From DASUSH01 sp963785155 (lineage in GTDB: Bacteria; Actinomycetota; Thermoleophilia; Solirubrobacterales; 70-9): 64,000 bases of DNA. The stretch lies in contig CAWAUB010000014.1 of the NCBI GenBank assembly GCA_963785155.1, positions 62,001 to 126,000 on the forward strand. The letters are read 5' to 3'. The translations under genes and the position numbers were made by a program. Shown here piece after piece: positions 44,608 through 51,965 of the stretch; the first letter of the stretch is position 1, and every line of letters begins with the position of its first letter. Under the pieces are notes generated by a model, which worked only from the letters and a program-made list of their open reading frames with translations, was not told the DNA's origin and searched no databases.

Positions 44608-44651
44608 TCGTCAGTCACCGTATTCGACGTTTCGCCGCCCGCCGGACGCGG

Positions 44652-44665
44652 TATCTTTGTAGATA
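44652..44665. promoter_or_regulatory. Inverted repeat upstream of the NiCoT gene
   Basis: TATCT-TTGT-AGATA lies in the 215-bp divergent gap between the nickel/cobalt transporter and the second E1 alpha gene. The half-sites are identical to one dyad in the MarR-VOC gap (9659-9672), with another spacer. An AT-rich dyad in such GC-rich DNA is likely an operator. The binding protein is unknown. Confidence 0.45.
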
Positions 44666-44736
44666 AGTGGCGATCAGCACATCGCCGCGAGACATAGGGA
44701 TGAAGGGCAGATCGCCCCGATCCCATCGTCCATAGG

Positions 44737-44803
44737 CGCCGCGGAGGAGATCCCGAAGCGGCGATCAAAACAGCTGGTCCGGAGGAGATCCCGAAGGGCA
44801 GCT
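44737..44803 (+). repeat. Two hairpins with a shared loop, leader of the bkd operon
   Basis: A 17-nt core CGGAGGAGATCCCGAAG occurs at 44742-44758 and 44780-44796. In copy 1 the arms are CGCCGC/GCGGCG. In copy 2 AGCT-G-GTC pairs with GGC-AGCT, leaving one bulged G. Arms differ but remain complementary. GAAGGGCAG is repeated again at 44702-44710, perhaps a third, decayed copy. The last hairpin ends 19 bp before the E1 alpha ATG, so a translational or transcriptional leader role is possible. An 11-codon frame (44700-44735) also lies in this leader. Confidence 0.65.
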
Positions 44804-44822
44804 AAAGACGAAGGACGGAGAG

Positions 44823-45932
44823 ATGAAGCCGAATGGCAACGGCCGTATGCGCGCGAGCGAGCATCTGACGCGGGCGGACAGGACCCACCTGCTCCGCTAC
44901 ATGCTCATGATGCGCCTGTCGGAGGAGCGGGGGCTCAACCTCTACAAGCAGGGCAAGGTGCCGGGGTCCTTCTACGACGGTTGTGGGCAGGAGGCGATCC
45001 CTGTGGGGTCCTCGTTCGTGCTCGGACCGCGCGACCGGACCTGCATCCTGCATCGCGACCTCGGCGCGCACTTCGTTCGAGGCGTCACCCCGGACCGCTA
45101 CCTGGCCAACTACATGGGCCGGGCCGGCGGCGTCACCGGCGGCAAGGACGGCAACATGCACTTCGGCGACCACGCCCTCGGCAGCGTCGGCATGGTCTCG
45201 ATGCTGCCCGACATGGCGCTCGTCGCCACCGGACTGGCGCTCGCGTTCAAGCTCCGCCGGGAGCCGCGGATCGCGATGACCTGGTTCGGCGAGGGCTCGA
45301 CGGCGAACGGGCAGTGGCACGAGGCGATGAACTTCGCCGGCGTGCACGAGCTCCCCGTTGTGTTCGTCCTCGAGAACAACCGGTTCGCCTATTCGACCCC
45401 GACCGAGCTGGAATACGCGGTGGACCCGGTCGCCCGGGCGGAGTCCTACGGGTTCCCGGGCGTGGCCGTGGACGGCAACGACGTCGAGGAGGTCTTCGAG
45501 GCCTCCCGGGTAGCGGCCGAGCGGGCGCGAGCCGGCGGCGGCCCGACGCTGATCGAGTGCCACACGATGCGCATGCACGGGCACGGCGCCCACGACGACA
45601 TGCGCTACGTCCCCGAGGGCGTCCACGAGGAGTGGTCGCGACGCGACCCGATCGACGTCTACTCGCGGCGGCTGGTACGGGAGCACGGATTCGGCGAAGA
45701 GGAGATCGAATCGCTGCGCGCTGAGGTCAAGGCGTACGTCGACCAGTGCGCCGAGAAGGCGCTCGCCTCGCCGATGCCCGACCCGGCGCTTGCCCGCGAG
45801 GGCGTCTACGCCGAGGACTCGGTGCCGCTCGGCGACGGGCAGGCTCCGTGGTCGCACTGGAGTTCCAGCGACCGCGGTGCGCGCGGACGCGAAGCGGAGC
45901 ACGCACCGCGAGTTGTCTCGGAGGTGGCGTGA
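44823..45932 (+). CDS. bkdA: 2-oxo-acid dehydrogenase E1 alpha, second set (probably branched-chain)
   Basis: 369 residues; GGAG precedes the ATG. LLRYMLMMRLSEERGLNLYKQGKVPGSFYDGCGQEAIPVG is the E1 alpha start, and the thiamine-diphosphate motif is MTWFGEGSTANGQWHEAMNFAGVHELPVVFVLENNRFAYSTP. It differs clearly from the first E1 alpha and heads an operon that ends in a branched-chain amino-acid dehydrogenase, so branched-chain 2-oxo acids are the favoured substrates. Acetoin dehydrogenase is an alternative. The C-terminus (SDRGARGREAEHAPRVVSEVA) is encoded by a hairpin element. Confidence 0.85.
   Translation: MKPNGNGRMRASEHLTRADRTHLLRYMLMMRLSEERGLNLYKQGKVPGSFYDGCGQEAIPVGSSFVLGPRDRTCILHRDLGAHFVRGVTPDRYLANYMGRAGGVTGGKDGNMHFGDHALGSVGMVSMLPDMALVATGLALAFKLRREPRIAMTWFGEGSTANGQWHEAMNFAGVHELPVVFVLENNRFAYSTPTELEYAVDPVARAESYGFPGVAVDGNDVEEVFEASRVAAERARAGGGPTLIECHTMRMHGHGAHDDMRYVPEGVHEEWSRRDPIDVYSRRLVREHGFGEEEIESLRAEVKAYVDQCAEKALASPMPDPALAREGVYAEDSVPLGDGQAPWSHWSSSDRGARGREAEHAPRVVSEVA
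45873..45918 (+). repeat. Hairpin element copy 5, inside the bkdA 3' end
   Basis: Perfect 9-bp arms CGCGGTGCG (45873-45881) and CGCACCGCG (45902-45910) around a 20-nt core CGCGGACGCGAAGCGGAGCA; the tail AGTTGTCT matches the consensus. It encodes GREAE in the same frame as the copy in pdhA, again in the last residues of an E1 alpha protein and 14 bases before the stop triplet ends. Confidence 0.85.
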
Positions 45933-45933
45933 C

Positions 45934-46899
45934 ATGGCCGAGATGACCTACCTCCAGGCGATCTCCGACGGCCTGCGCGAGGAGATGCGCCGTGACGAAA
46001 GCGTCCTCTGCCTCGGCGAGGACGTCGCCGGCTTCGGCGGCGCCTTCAAGGTCACCGACGGATTCCTCGAGGAGTTCGGCGGCGACCGGGTGATCGACAC
46101 TCCGCTCGCGGAGAACGCGATCATCGGCACCGCCGTCGGCGCGGCGGTCGAGGGGCTGCGGCCGGTCTGCGAGATGCAGTTCGCCGACTTCATCTCCTGC
46201 GGCTTCGACCAGCTCGTCAACGTCGCGGCGAAGCTCAACTACCGCCAGGGCGTCGCGGTCCCGATGGTGGTCCGCCTGCCTTCGGGCGGCGGCTTCTCCG
46301 GCGGCCCGTTCCACTCGCAGAACCCCGAGGCCTGGTTCCTGCAGGCGCCTGGGCTGAAGGTCGTCGCCCCGGCGAGCGCCGCCGACGCCAAGGGCCTGCT
46401 CGCCAGCGCGATCCGGGACCCGAACCCGGTCTGCTTCCTCGAGCACAAGGGCCTGTACCGCCACGTGAAGGGCGAGGTGCCCGGCGGCGAACACACGACC
46501 GAGATCGGCCGGGCGAGGACGGTCCGCGAGGGCGAGGAGGTAACGGTCTTCGCCTACGGCTCGTCGGTCGGGCTGGCCGAGCAGGCCGCCGATGAGCTCG
46601 ACGAGTCGATCGAGCTGGTCGACCTGCGCACGCTCGCCCCGCTCGACGTCGATGCGATCGTCGCGGCCGCGCGGAAGACCGGGAAGGTCCTGATCGCCCA
46701 CGAGGCGACCCGCTCCTGCGGGGTCGGCGCCGAGGTCGCCGCAATCGTCTCCGAGCACTGCTTCGAGGACCTCGACGCGCCGGTGCGGAGGCTCACCGCT
46801 CCTGACGTGCCCATTCCGTTCAGCCCGCCGCTCGAGCAGGCCGTCCTGCCCCAGCTCGACCAGATGAAGGAGGCGTGCCGTGAGCTCCTCTCCTACTGA
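45934..46899 (+). CDS. bkdB: 2-oxo-acid dehydrogenase E1 beta, second set
   Basis: 321 residues from ATG 45934, one base after the E1 alpha stop. VLCLGEDVAGFGGAFKVTDGFLEEFG, RVIDTPLAENAIIGTAVGAAVEGLRP, FHSQNPEAWFLQAPGLKVVAP (His of the active site) and HEATRSCGVGAEVAAIV are the E1 beta hallmarks. It forms the heterotetramer with bkdA. The upstream extension of the frame overlaps bkdA and is rejected. The end overlaps the E2 start by 20 bp. Confidence 0.92.
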   Translation: MAEMTYLQAISDGLREEMRRDESVLCLGEDVAGFGGAFKVTDGFLEEFGGDRVIDTPLAENAIIGTAVGAAVEGLRPVCEMQFADFISCGFDQLVNVAAKLNYRQGVAVPMVVRLPSGGGFSGGPFHSQNPEAWFLQAPGLKVVAPASAADAKGLLASAIRDPNPVCFLEHKGLYRHVKGEVPGGEHTTEIGRARTVREGEEVTVFAYGSSVGLAEQAADELDESIELVDLRTLAPLDVDAIVAAARKTGKVLIAHEATRSCGVGAEVAAIVSEHCFEDLDAPVRRLTAPDVPIPFSPPLEQAVLPQLDQMKEACRELLSY

Positions 46900-48156
46900 G
46901 ACCACCACTCCGGTCCAGATGCCACAGATGGGCGTCTCCGTCGCCGAGGGAACGATCGTCGAATGGCTGAAGCGGCCCGGCGACTGGATCGAGGCGGACG
47001 AGACGATCTGCGAGATCTCCACCGACAAGATCGACGTCGACGTTCCGTCGCCGGCGAGCGGCCGGCTGGCGACGATCATCGCCGAGCCGGGCACGACCGT
47101 TCCGGTCGGCGAGCCGATCGCCGAGATCGACACGGGCGCGAAGCCGGGCGAGGCGCATCCCGAGGAGGAGCGCCCACCGGAGCAGAAGCGCGGCAACGGC
47201 GAGATCGACCGCTCCGAGTTCTACTCACCGGTAGTCCGGCGAATGGCGACCGAGCACGGGATCGACCTGACCGCGGTCGCGGGCACGGGAATCGGCGGCC
47301 GAGTGCGCAAGCGCGACCTCGTCGCATTCATGGAGTCCAAGCCAAAGGAGCCGGTCCTGCACAGCGAGTCGCCGTATCGACCGGACCCGGTTGGGCCCGC
47401 CGGGACTCGGGCGCGTCCAATTGATTCGGAGGATTCCGGCGGTGGTGATGTTCTCCGAGAGCGGCGCGAGCCGCTCTCCCCCATCCGGAAGGCGATCGCT
47501 CGGCACATGGTCGAGAGTCGACGGACCTCCGCGCACTGCACGACGATCGTCGAGGCCGATTTCTCGCGTGTCGCGTCGCGTCGGAAGGAGCTGCGCGAGA
47601 CGATGGAGCGGCGGGGCGTGAAGCTCACCTACCTCGCCTTCGTGGCGCGGGCCACCGTCGAGGCACTGGAGGAATTCCCGCTCCTCAACTCCTCGATCGA
47701 AGGCGACGAGGTCGTCCATCACGACGACGTCAACCTCGGGTATCGCGGTCGCGCTCGACGACGGACTGATCGTGCCCGTGATCAAGCGGGCCCAGCGGCT
47801 GAGCCTGGAGGGGCTGGCGGCGGAGATCGCCGAGCTCGCCGGGCGCGCCCGCGAAGGCCGGCTCGCGCCGGACGACGTCCACGGCGGCACGTTCACGATC
47901 ACGAACCCAGGGCAGTTCGGCGCCGTGCTCGCGACGCCGATCATCAACCAGCCGCAGGTCGCGATCCTCGACCTGGAGGCCATCGTGAAGCGCCCGGTCG
48001 TCGTCGATGGCGCCGACGGCGAGGACGCGATCGCGATTCGCCCGATGAGCTACCTCTGCATGTCCTGGGACCACCGCGCTCTCGACGGCGCGGAGGCCGC
48101 GAGGTTCCTGGCTGCCATCCGCGGCCGGCTCGAGGGCTGGGAGGCGAGAACGATGA
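46880..48156 (+). CDS. bkdC: Dihydrolipoamide acyltransferase E2, second set (frameshifted)
   Basis: GTG start. Lipoyl domain VQMPQMGVSVAEGTIVEWL with Lys in CEISTDKIDVDVPS (about residue 52); subunit-binding domain YSPVVRRMATEHGIDL ... GTGIGGRVRKRDL; catalytic domain with TYLAFVARATVEALEEFP, GGTFTITNPGQFGAVLATPIINQPQ and SWDHRALDGAEAARFL. A one-base shift lies near 47738-47745 (VNLGYRG versus VNLGIAVALDDGLIVPV). Another near 48140 is suspected because the frame runs into the leucine dehydrogenase; a TGA at 48154 in another frame overlaps that ATG. The linker includes a divergent hairpin element. Confidence 0.85.
47397..47442 (+). repeat. Divergent hairpin element in the E2 linker
   Basis: Arms CCGCCGGGA (47397-47405) and TTCCGGCGG (47434-47442) pair at all nine positions with one G-U. 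The 28-nt loop has GGGCGCG near the start and CGGAGGA at the end, as in the canonical core, with an insertion between. It lies between the subunit-binding and catalytic domains. Membership in the family is plausible, not certain. Confidence 0.45.
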
Positions 48157-49208
48157 GCGAGCGCGTGCCCCCCGTCCCGATCGAGCACGAGGAGCTCGTC
48201 GTCCGCCGAGGCCCGCGTAGCGGTCTGACGATGGCGATCGCCGTGCATTCGACGACGCTCGGGCCTGCCCTCGGCGGGCTTCGCCTGTGGCGCTACGAAT
48301 CTCCCGAGGACGGCGTTCGCGATGCGCTTCGCCTATCCCGCGGGATGACGTTCAAGGCCGCGGCGGCCGGGCTCGAGCTCGGCGGCGGCAAGGGCGTGAT
48401 CTGCGCGCCGCTCGGGAGCATCGATCGCCGTGCGGCGATGCACGACTTCGGCGACCTCGTCGACTCTCTCGACGGCCGCTACGTGACGGCGGAGGACGTC
48501 GGGGTCTGCGCCGAGGACATCGCCATGGTCGCCGAGCGCACTCCTCACGCCGTCGGCCGGCCCGAGGCCGGCGGCGGCGCCGGCGATCCGAGCCCGTTCA
48601 CCGCGCGCGGCGTTCTCGCTGCGATCAGGGCCTGCGTTCACGCCGAGTTCGGCAGCGAGGACCTGGCCGGGCTCGAGGTCGTCATCGTCGGTGCCGGGCA
48701 CTGCGGGGAGCGCCTCGCCCGCCTGCTCGCCGCCGAGGGAGCCGAGCTCGTCATCTCCGACGTCGACCCCGCGAAGCGCCTGCTCGCCCGGGAGTTGGGT
48801 GCGAGCTGGGTCGAGCCGGGCGCGGCGATGGTCGCGCCGTGCGACGTGCTCGCTCCGTGCGCGCTCGGCGGCGGTGTCGACGGCGAAAACGCCGAGCGCC
48901 TCCGCTGCCGGATCATCTGCGGCTCGGCCAACAACGTTCTCGCCGAGGAAGGGCTCGCCGATCGCCTCCGCCGGCGAGGAATCCTCTACGCGCCCGACTT
49001 CGTCGCCAACGCCGGCGGGGTGATCAGCGTCTACCGCGAGCTCCGCGGCCTCGACGCCAGCGAGGTCGACTCCCTCGTCGAGGGCATCGGAGGCGCCATG
49101 GAGCGGATCCTCTCCGACGCCGCCGAACGAGGAATCACCCCGCTCGGCGCGGCGCACGAGCTGGCCCGAGAGCGGCTCGAGGCACGCATCCCGGCGCTCG
49201 CCGCGTGA
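48153..49208 (+). CDS. Leucine/valine dehydrogenase (Glu/Leu/Phe/Val family)
   Basis: 351 residues from ATG 48153. AVHSTTLGPALGGLRLWRYES and GMTFKAAAAGLELGGGKGVI contain the catalytic Lys of the family; the Rossmann motif is VVIVGAGHCGERLARLLAAEGAEL; the C-terminal YAPDFVANAGGVISVYREL is typical of leucine, valine or phenylalanine dehydrogenases. It converts branched-chain amino acids to 2-oxo acids, the likely substrates of the adjacent complex. It is in frame with the E2 gene upstream, so one long frame exists; I treat it as separate because the start motif is normal. Confidence 0.88.
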   Translation: MSERVPPVPIEHEELVVRRGPRSGLTMAIAVHSTTLGPALGGLRLWRYESPEDGVRDALRLSRGMTFKAAAAGLELGGGKGVICAPLGSIDRRAAMHDFGDLVDSLDGRYVTAEDVGVCAEDIAMVAERTPHAVGRPEAGGGAGDPSPFTARGVLAAIRACVHAEFGSEDLAGLEVVIVGAGHCGERLARLLAAEGAELVISDVDPAKRLLARELGASWVEPGAAMVAPCDVLAPCALGGGVDGENAERLRCRIICGSANNVLAEEGLADRLRRRGILYAPDFVANAGGVISVYRELRGLDASEVDSLVEGIGGAMERILSDAAERGITPLGAAHELARERLEARIPALAA

Positions 49209-49222
49209 GAGACTGAGGCCTG

Positions 49223-49909
49223 GTGGACACCATCACCTGCATCCGCCTCGGCACCGTCCCCTACGACGAGGCCCGCGCGACCCAGAAGCGGCTGGAGGGG
49301 CTGCGCCAGGAGGGCGCGATCGGCGACGTCCTGCTGCTGCTCGAGCACTATCCCGTCTACACGAAAGGGCGCCGCACGACGGCCGACGAGCTGCCGATGG
49401 GCGAGGACTGGTACCGGATGCAGGGGATCGAGGTGACCGAGACCGACCGCGGCGGCCGCGTCACCTACCACGGGCCGGGCCAGATCGTGGCCTACCCGAT
49501 TGTTTCCCTCCGCCCCTACGGCGACGACGTCCACCTATACGTGCGGAACCTCGAGCGGGTGATGATCGACTCGCTTGCCGAGCACGGCGTCGAGGCCGGC
49601 CTGCGCGAAGGCCTCACCGGCGTCTGGGTCGGCGAGCGCAAGATCGGCTCGATCGGCGTCCACGTCAGCCGCGGCGTCACCACCCACGGCCTCGCGGTCA
49701 ACGTCAACAACGACTTGCAGCCGTTCGAGTGGGTCGTCCCCTGCGGGATCGACCACTGCCAGGTGACCTCGCTCTCCCGCGAGTACGGCGCCGAGCAGGA
49801 CTTCGACGCGTTCGCGAACACGGTCGCCGAGCGCTTCGGCGAGACATACGAACGCCGGCTGGAGTGGGCGGACGACCTCGAGGCGGTCGAGGCCGCGCCG
49901 GTACGGTGA
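49223..49909 (+). CDS. lipB: Lipoyl(octanoyl) transferase LipB
   Basis: 228 residues, GTG start. RGGRVTYHGPGQIVAYPIVSL is the LipB signature. Catalytic Lys in VGERKIGSIGVHV and Cys in VVPCGIDHCQVTSL. It transfers octanoate from acyl carrier protein to E2 and GcvH lipoyl domains, the first step of lipoate assembly. Fourteen bases after the leucine dehydrogenase and seven before lipA. Confidence 0.95.
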   Translation: MDTITCIRLGTVPYDEARATQKRLEGLRQEGAIGDVLLLLEHYPVYTKGRRTTADELPMGEDWYRMQGIEVTETDRGGRVTYHGPGQIVAYPIVSLRPYGDDVHLYVRNLERVMIDSLAEHGVEAGLREGLTGVWVGERKIGSIGVHVSRGVTTHGLAVNVNNDLQPFEWVVPCGIDHCQVTSLSREYGAEQDFDAFANTVAERFGETYERRLEWADDLEAVEAAPVR

Positions 49910-49916
49910 GGATCTG

Positions 49917-50885
49917 ATGGAACCGACCTCGACGCCAGAGCGAATCCACGTCACACGGTCGCGCGCCCGGCCGGGCGGAATCGCGGCTGAGGAACTCGAA
50001 GGCCGGCCCTTCCGCGAGCGCAAGCCGCCGTGGCTGAAGGTGCCGGCACCGGGCGGCCCGACCTACCGCAAGCTGAAGGCGTCGATCCACGCCGAGAACC
50101 TGCACACCGTCTGCGAGGAGGCGAACTGCCCGAACGTGGGCGAGTGCTGGGAGCGCGGCACCGCAACGTTCATGATCCTCGGCGACACCTGCACCCGGCG
50201 CTGCGGCTTCTGCAACGTCCAGACGGGCAAGCCGACCTGGAACGACCCGCTCGAGCCACTGCGCGTCGCCCAGCAGGTGAAGACCATGGGCCTGCGCCAT
50301 GCGGTCGTCACCTCCGTCGACCGCGACGACCTGCCTGACTACGGTGCCGGCGCCTTCGTCGGCGTGATCCGCTCGATCCGAATGCTCGCGCCCGGCTGCA
50401 AGGTCGAGGTGCTGACGCCGGACTTCCGCGGCCAGGAGATGCCGCTCGCGAAGGTGATCCACGAGCGCCCCGATGTCTTCAACCACAACGTCGAGACCGT
50501 GCCGCGCCTCTACCCGAAGGCGCGCCGCGGCTCCGACTTCCTGCGCTCCGCCCGCGTCCTGCGAATGGCCAAGGAATTCGGCGGGGACGAGGTCGCCACC
50601 AAGTCAGGGCTGATGGTCGGCCTCGGCGAGACCTTCGAGGAGATGGTCGAGACCTTCGAGATCCTCCGCGAGCACCGCGTCCAGATCCTCACCGTCGGCC
50701 AGTATCTGCGCCCGACCGAGAACCACCTCCCGGTCGTCCGCTACTGGCACCCGGACGAGTTCGCCGCCCTCGAGCAGGCGGCGCGTGAGATCGGCTTCGA
50801 GTCGGTCGCATCGGGCCCGCTCGTCCGCAGCTCCTACCACGCGGACGAGTCAGCCCGCGAGGTGGCGGAGTCGCGCGCGGCCTGA
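49917..50885 (+). CDS. lipA: Lipoyl synthase LipA
   Basis: 322 residues. Auxiliary cluster Cys set CEEANCPNVGECWERGTATFM; radical-SAM cluster CTRRCGFCNV; C-terminal conserved Ser in GPLVRSSYHADE (serine ligand of the auxiliary cluster). It inserts two sulfur atoms into the octanoyl chain on E2. Its placement after two E2 genes and lipB makes a self-sufficient lipoylation locus. Confidence 0.96.
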   Translation: MEPTSTPERIHVTRSRARPGGIAAEELEGRPFRERKPPWLKVPAPGGPTYRKLKASIHAENLHTVCEEANCPNVGECWERGTATFMILGDTCTRRCGFCNVQTGKPTWNDPLEPLRVAQQVKTMGLRHAVVTSVDRDDLPDYGAGAFVGVIRSIRMLAPGCKVEVLTPDFRGQEMPLAKVIHERPDVFNHNVETVPRLYPKARRGSDFLRSARVLRMAKEFGGDEVATKSGLMVGLGETFEEMVETFEILREHRVQILTVGQYLRPTENHLPVVRYWHPDEFAALEQAAREIGFESVASGPLVRSSYHADESAREVAESRAA

Positions 50886-50896
50886 GTGCCAGCTCA

Positions 50897-50928
50897 AACC
50901 TAAAGGGGGTCAGACCCTCTTTAGGGTT
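50897..50928. repeat. REP palindrome, left side of the RAYT gene
   Basis: Left arm AACCTAAAGGGGGT, loop CAG, right arm ACCCTCTTTAGGGTT, pairing with one mismatch and one bulge. It includes the RAYT stop codon. The loop and arm motif (GGGGTCAGACCC) is the type associated with IS200-like REP transposases in many bacteria. Confidence 0.85.
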
Positions 50929-51422
50929 CCGGTCGAGTTCGAGCGAGCCGGGCAGCATCGAGCCAAGTGACTAGTCGGGTCGCATTCCCATCGACTCTGC
51001 GTAGCTGCTCCATCGCCAATCGTGTGGTTGGGCGCAGAGACCGGCCTCGACGGGTTGTTGGCGATGTATTCCTCGACAGCCCACAGTTGTTTCTCGGTCT
51101 CGATTCGAACGGCTCCGAACCGTCCCTGGAAGACGTGACCAACGCGGCGATGCCGCAGGTTGAACGTCTGGGCGTATCGAGATTGAAGACGTTGCATTCC
51201 TGCACCGAGGTTCGCTCGCGGGGTCTCAAGCAAGAGATGGAGATGGTTCGCCATCAAGCAATGGCCAAGCAACGCCACTCCCTCCGCTTGGTCTCCTTTC
51301 CCGAGCATGCGCAAATAGATGAGGCGGTCAGTCGCGTCGAGAAAGATCGCCTGCTTGCGATTGCCGCGGGCGAAGACGTGGTGAATCGCCCCTTCGACGT
51401 CCTCTCGAGGCTTCCGGGCCAT
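50910..51422 (-). CDS. REP-associated tyrosine transposase (RAYT, Y1 family)
   Basis: 170 residues from MARKPREDVEGAIHHVFARGN, the typical RAYT start; a longer start at 51461 would lie in the palindrome and is less likely. The HUH-type metal pair is in HCLMANHLHLLLETP, and the catalytic Tyr probably in RLQSRYAQTFN. GHVFQGRFGAVRIETEKQL completes the domain. It lies between two REP palindromes, so the unit may move or once moved REPs. Codon use is less GC-rich than its neighbours (inference by eye), consistent with transfer. Confidence 0.9.
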   Translation of the reverse strand: MARKPREDVEGAIHHVFARGNRKQAIFLDATDRLIYLRMLGKGDQAEGVALLGHCLMANHLHLLLETPRANLGAGMQRLQSRYAQTFNLRHRRVGHVFQGRFGAVRIETEKQLWAVEEYIANNPSRPVSAPNHTIGDGAATQSRWECDPTSHLARCCPARSNSTGTLKRV

Positions 51423-51454
51423 CGAAAGAACGAAGCCCGGCGCGCGCGTTCGCG

Positions 51455-51495
51455 CCCCCAACTAAAGGGGGTCTGACCCTCTTTAGGGTTGGGGG
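51455..51495. repeat. REP palindrome, right side of the RAYT gene
   Basis: Outer arms CCCCCAA/TTGGGGG and inner TAAAGGGGGT/ACCCTCTTTA around loop CTG. The core is the same as the left REP except that the loop is reverse-complemented. It also contains the predicted stop codon of the decayed NTF2-like gene to its right. Confidence 0.85.
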
Positions 51496-51885
51496 AACGA
51501 GTGGTGTTCGTGTGCGACGACCCAGCGCCCGTCCTGCCTGCGCAGGCCGAGCGTCAGACGAACCGGTTCTCCGGGTTTGCAGCGAGTTCGTCCGGCATCC
51601 CGCAGCGGAGCAACGCAAACGCATACGCGACGCCTTCGCCCACCGTGACGTCAGCGACTCGATCTCGAACGAGGCGCCGCGGGCCTGCCACGTCGAAGAA
51701 CGGCTGGCCAGCGTCTCGCGGTAAGCGTCTGATGCCGCGGACGCCCTCAGACGGCGGGGGGACGTCGAACATCGACGATGTCGCTCCGTGTGGTCCGGTC
51801 ACGACGCGGTCCAGATCTCCGGAATGAACGGCCTCAGCCCAGTCGTTCGACCAGGTCCCCTGATCTGCTTCTCGTCTTCAGTCAC
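51483..51885 (-). pseudogene. Decayed NTF2/SnoaL-like (SgcJ-type) gene
   Basis: Read across frames on the minus strand it gives VTEDEKQIR, then LVERWAEAVHSGDLDRVV, SSMFDVPPPSEGVRG, VTVGEGVAYAFALLRCG and finally LTLGLRRQDGRWVVAHEHHSFPQP followed by a stop at 51483. The final block is the hallmark of YybH/SgcJ-type NTF2-like proteins. At least three frame changes (about 51535, 51720-51760, 51850). They could be sequencing indels, or real decay next to the REP unit. This accounts for the otherwise gene-free stretch before the MFS gene. Confidence 0.7.
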
Positions 51886-51965
51886 GTTCGTTACGACCCG
51901 CACTCCGGCCGGGAGTCATCGCTCGATGAGGTTCCCCGTGCGGGCGGGTCTTTACCTTGAGAGAG

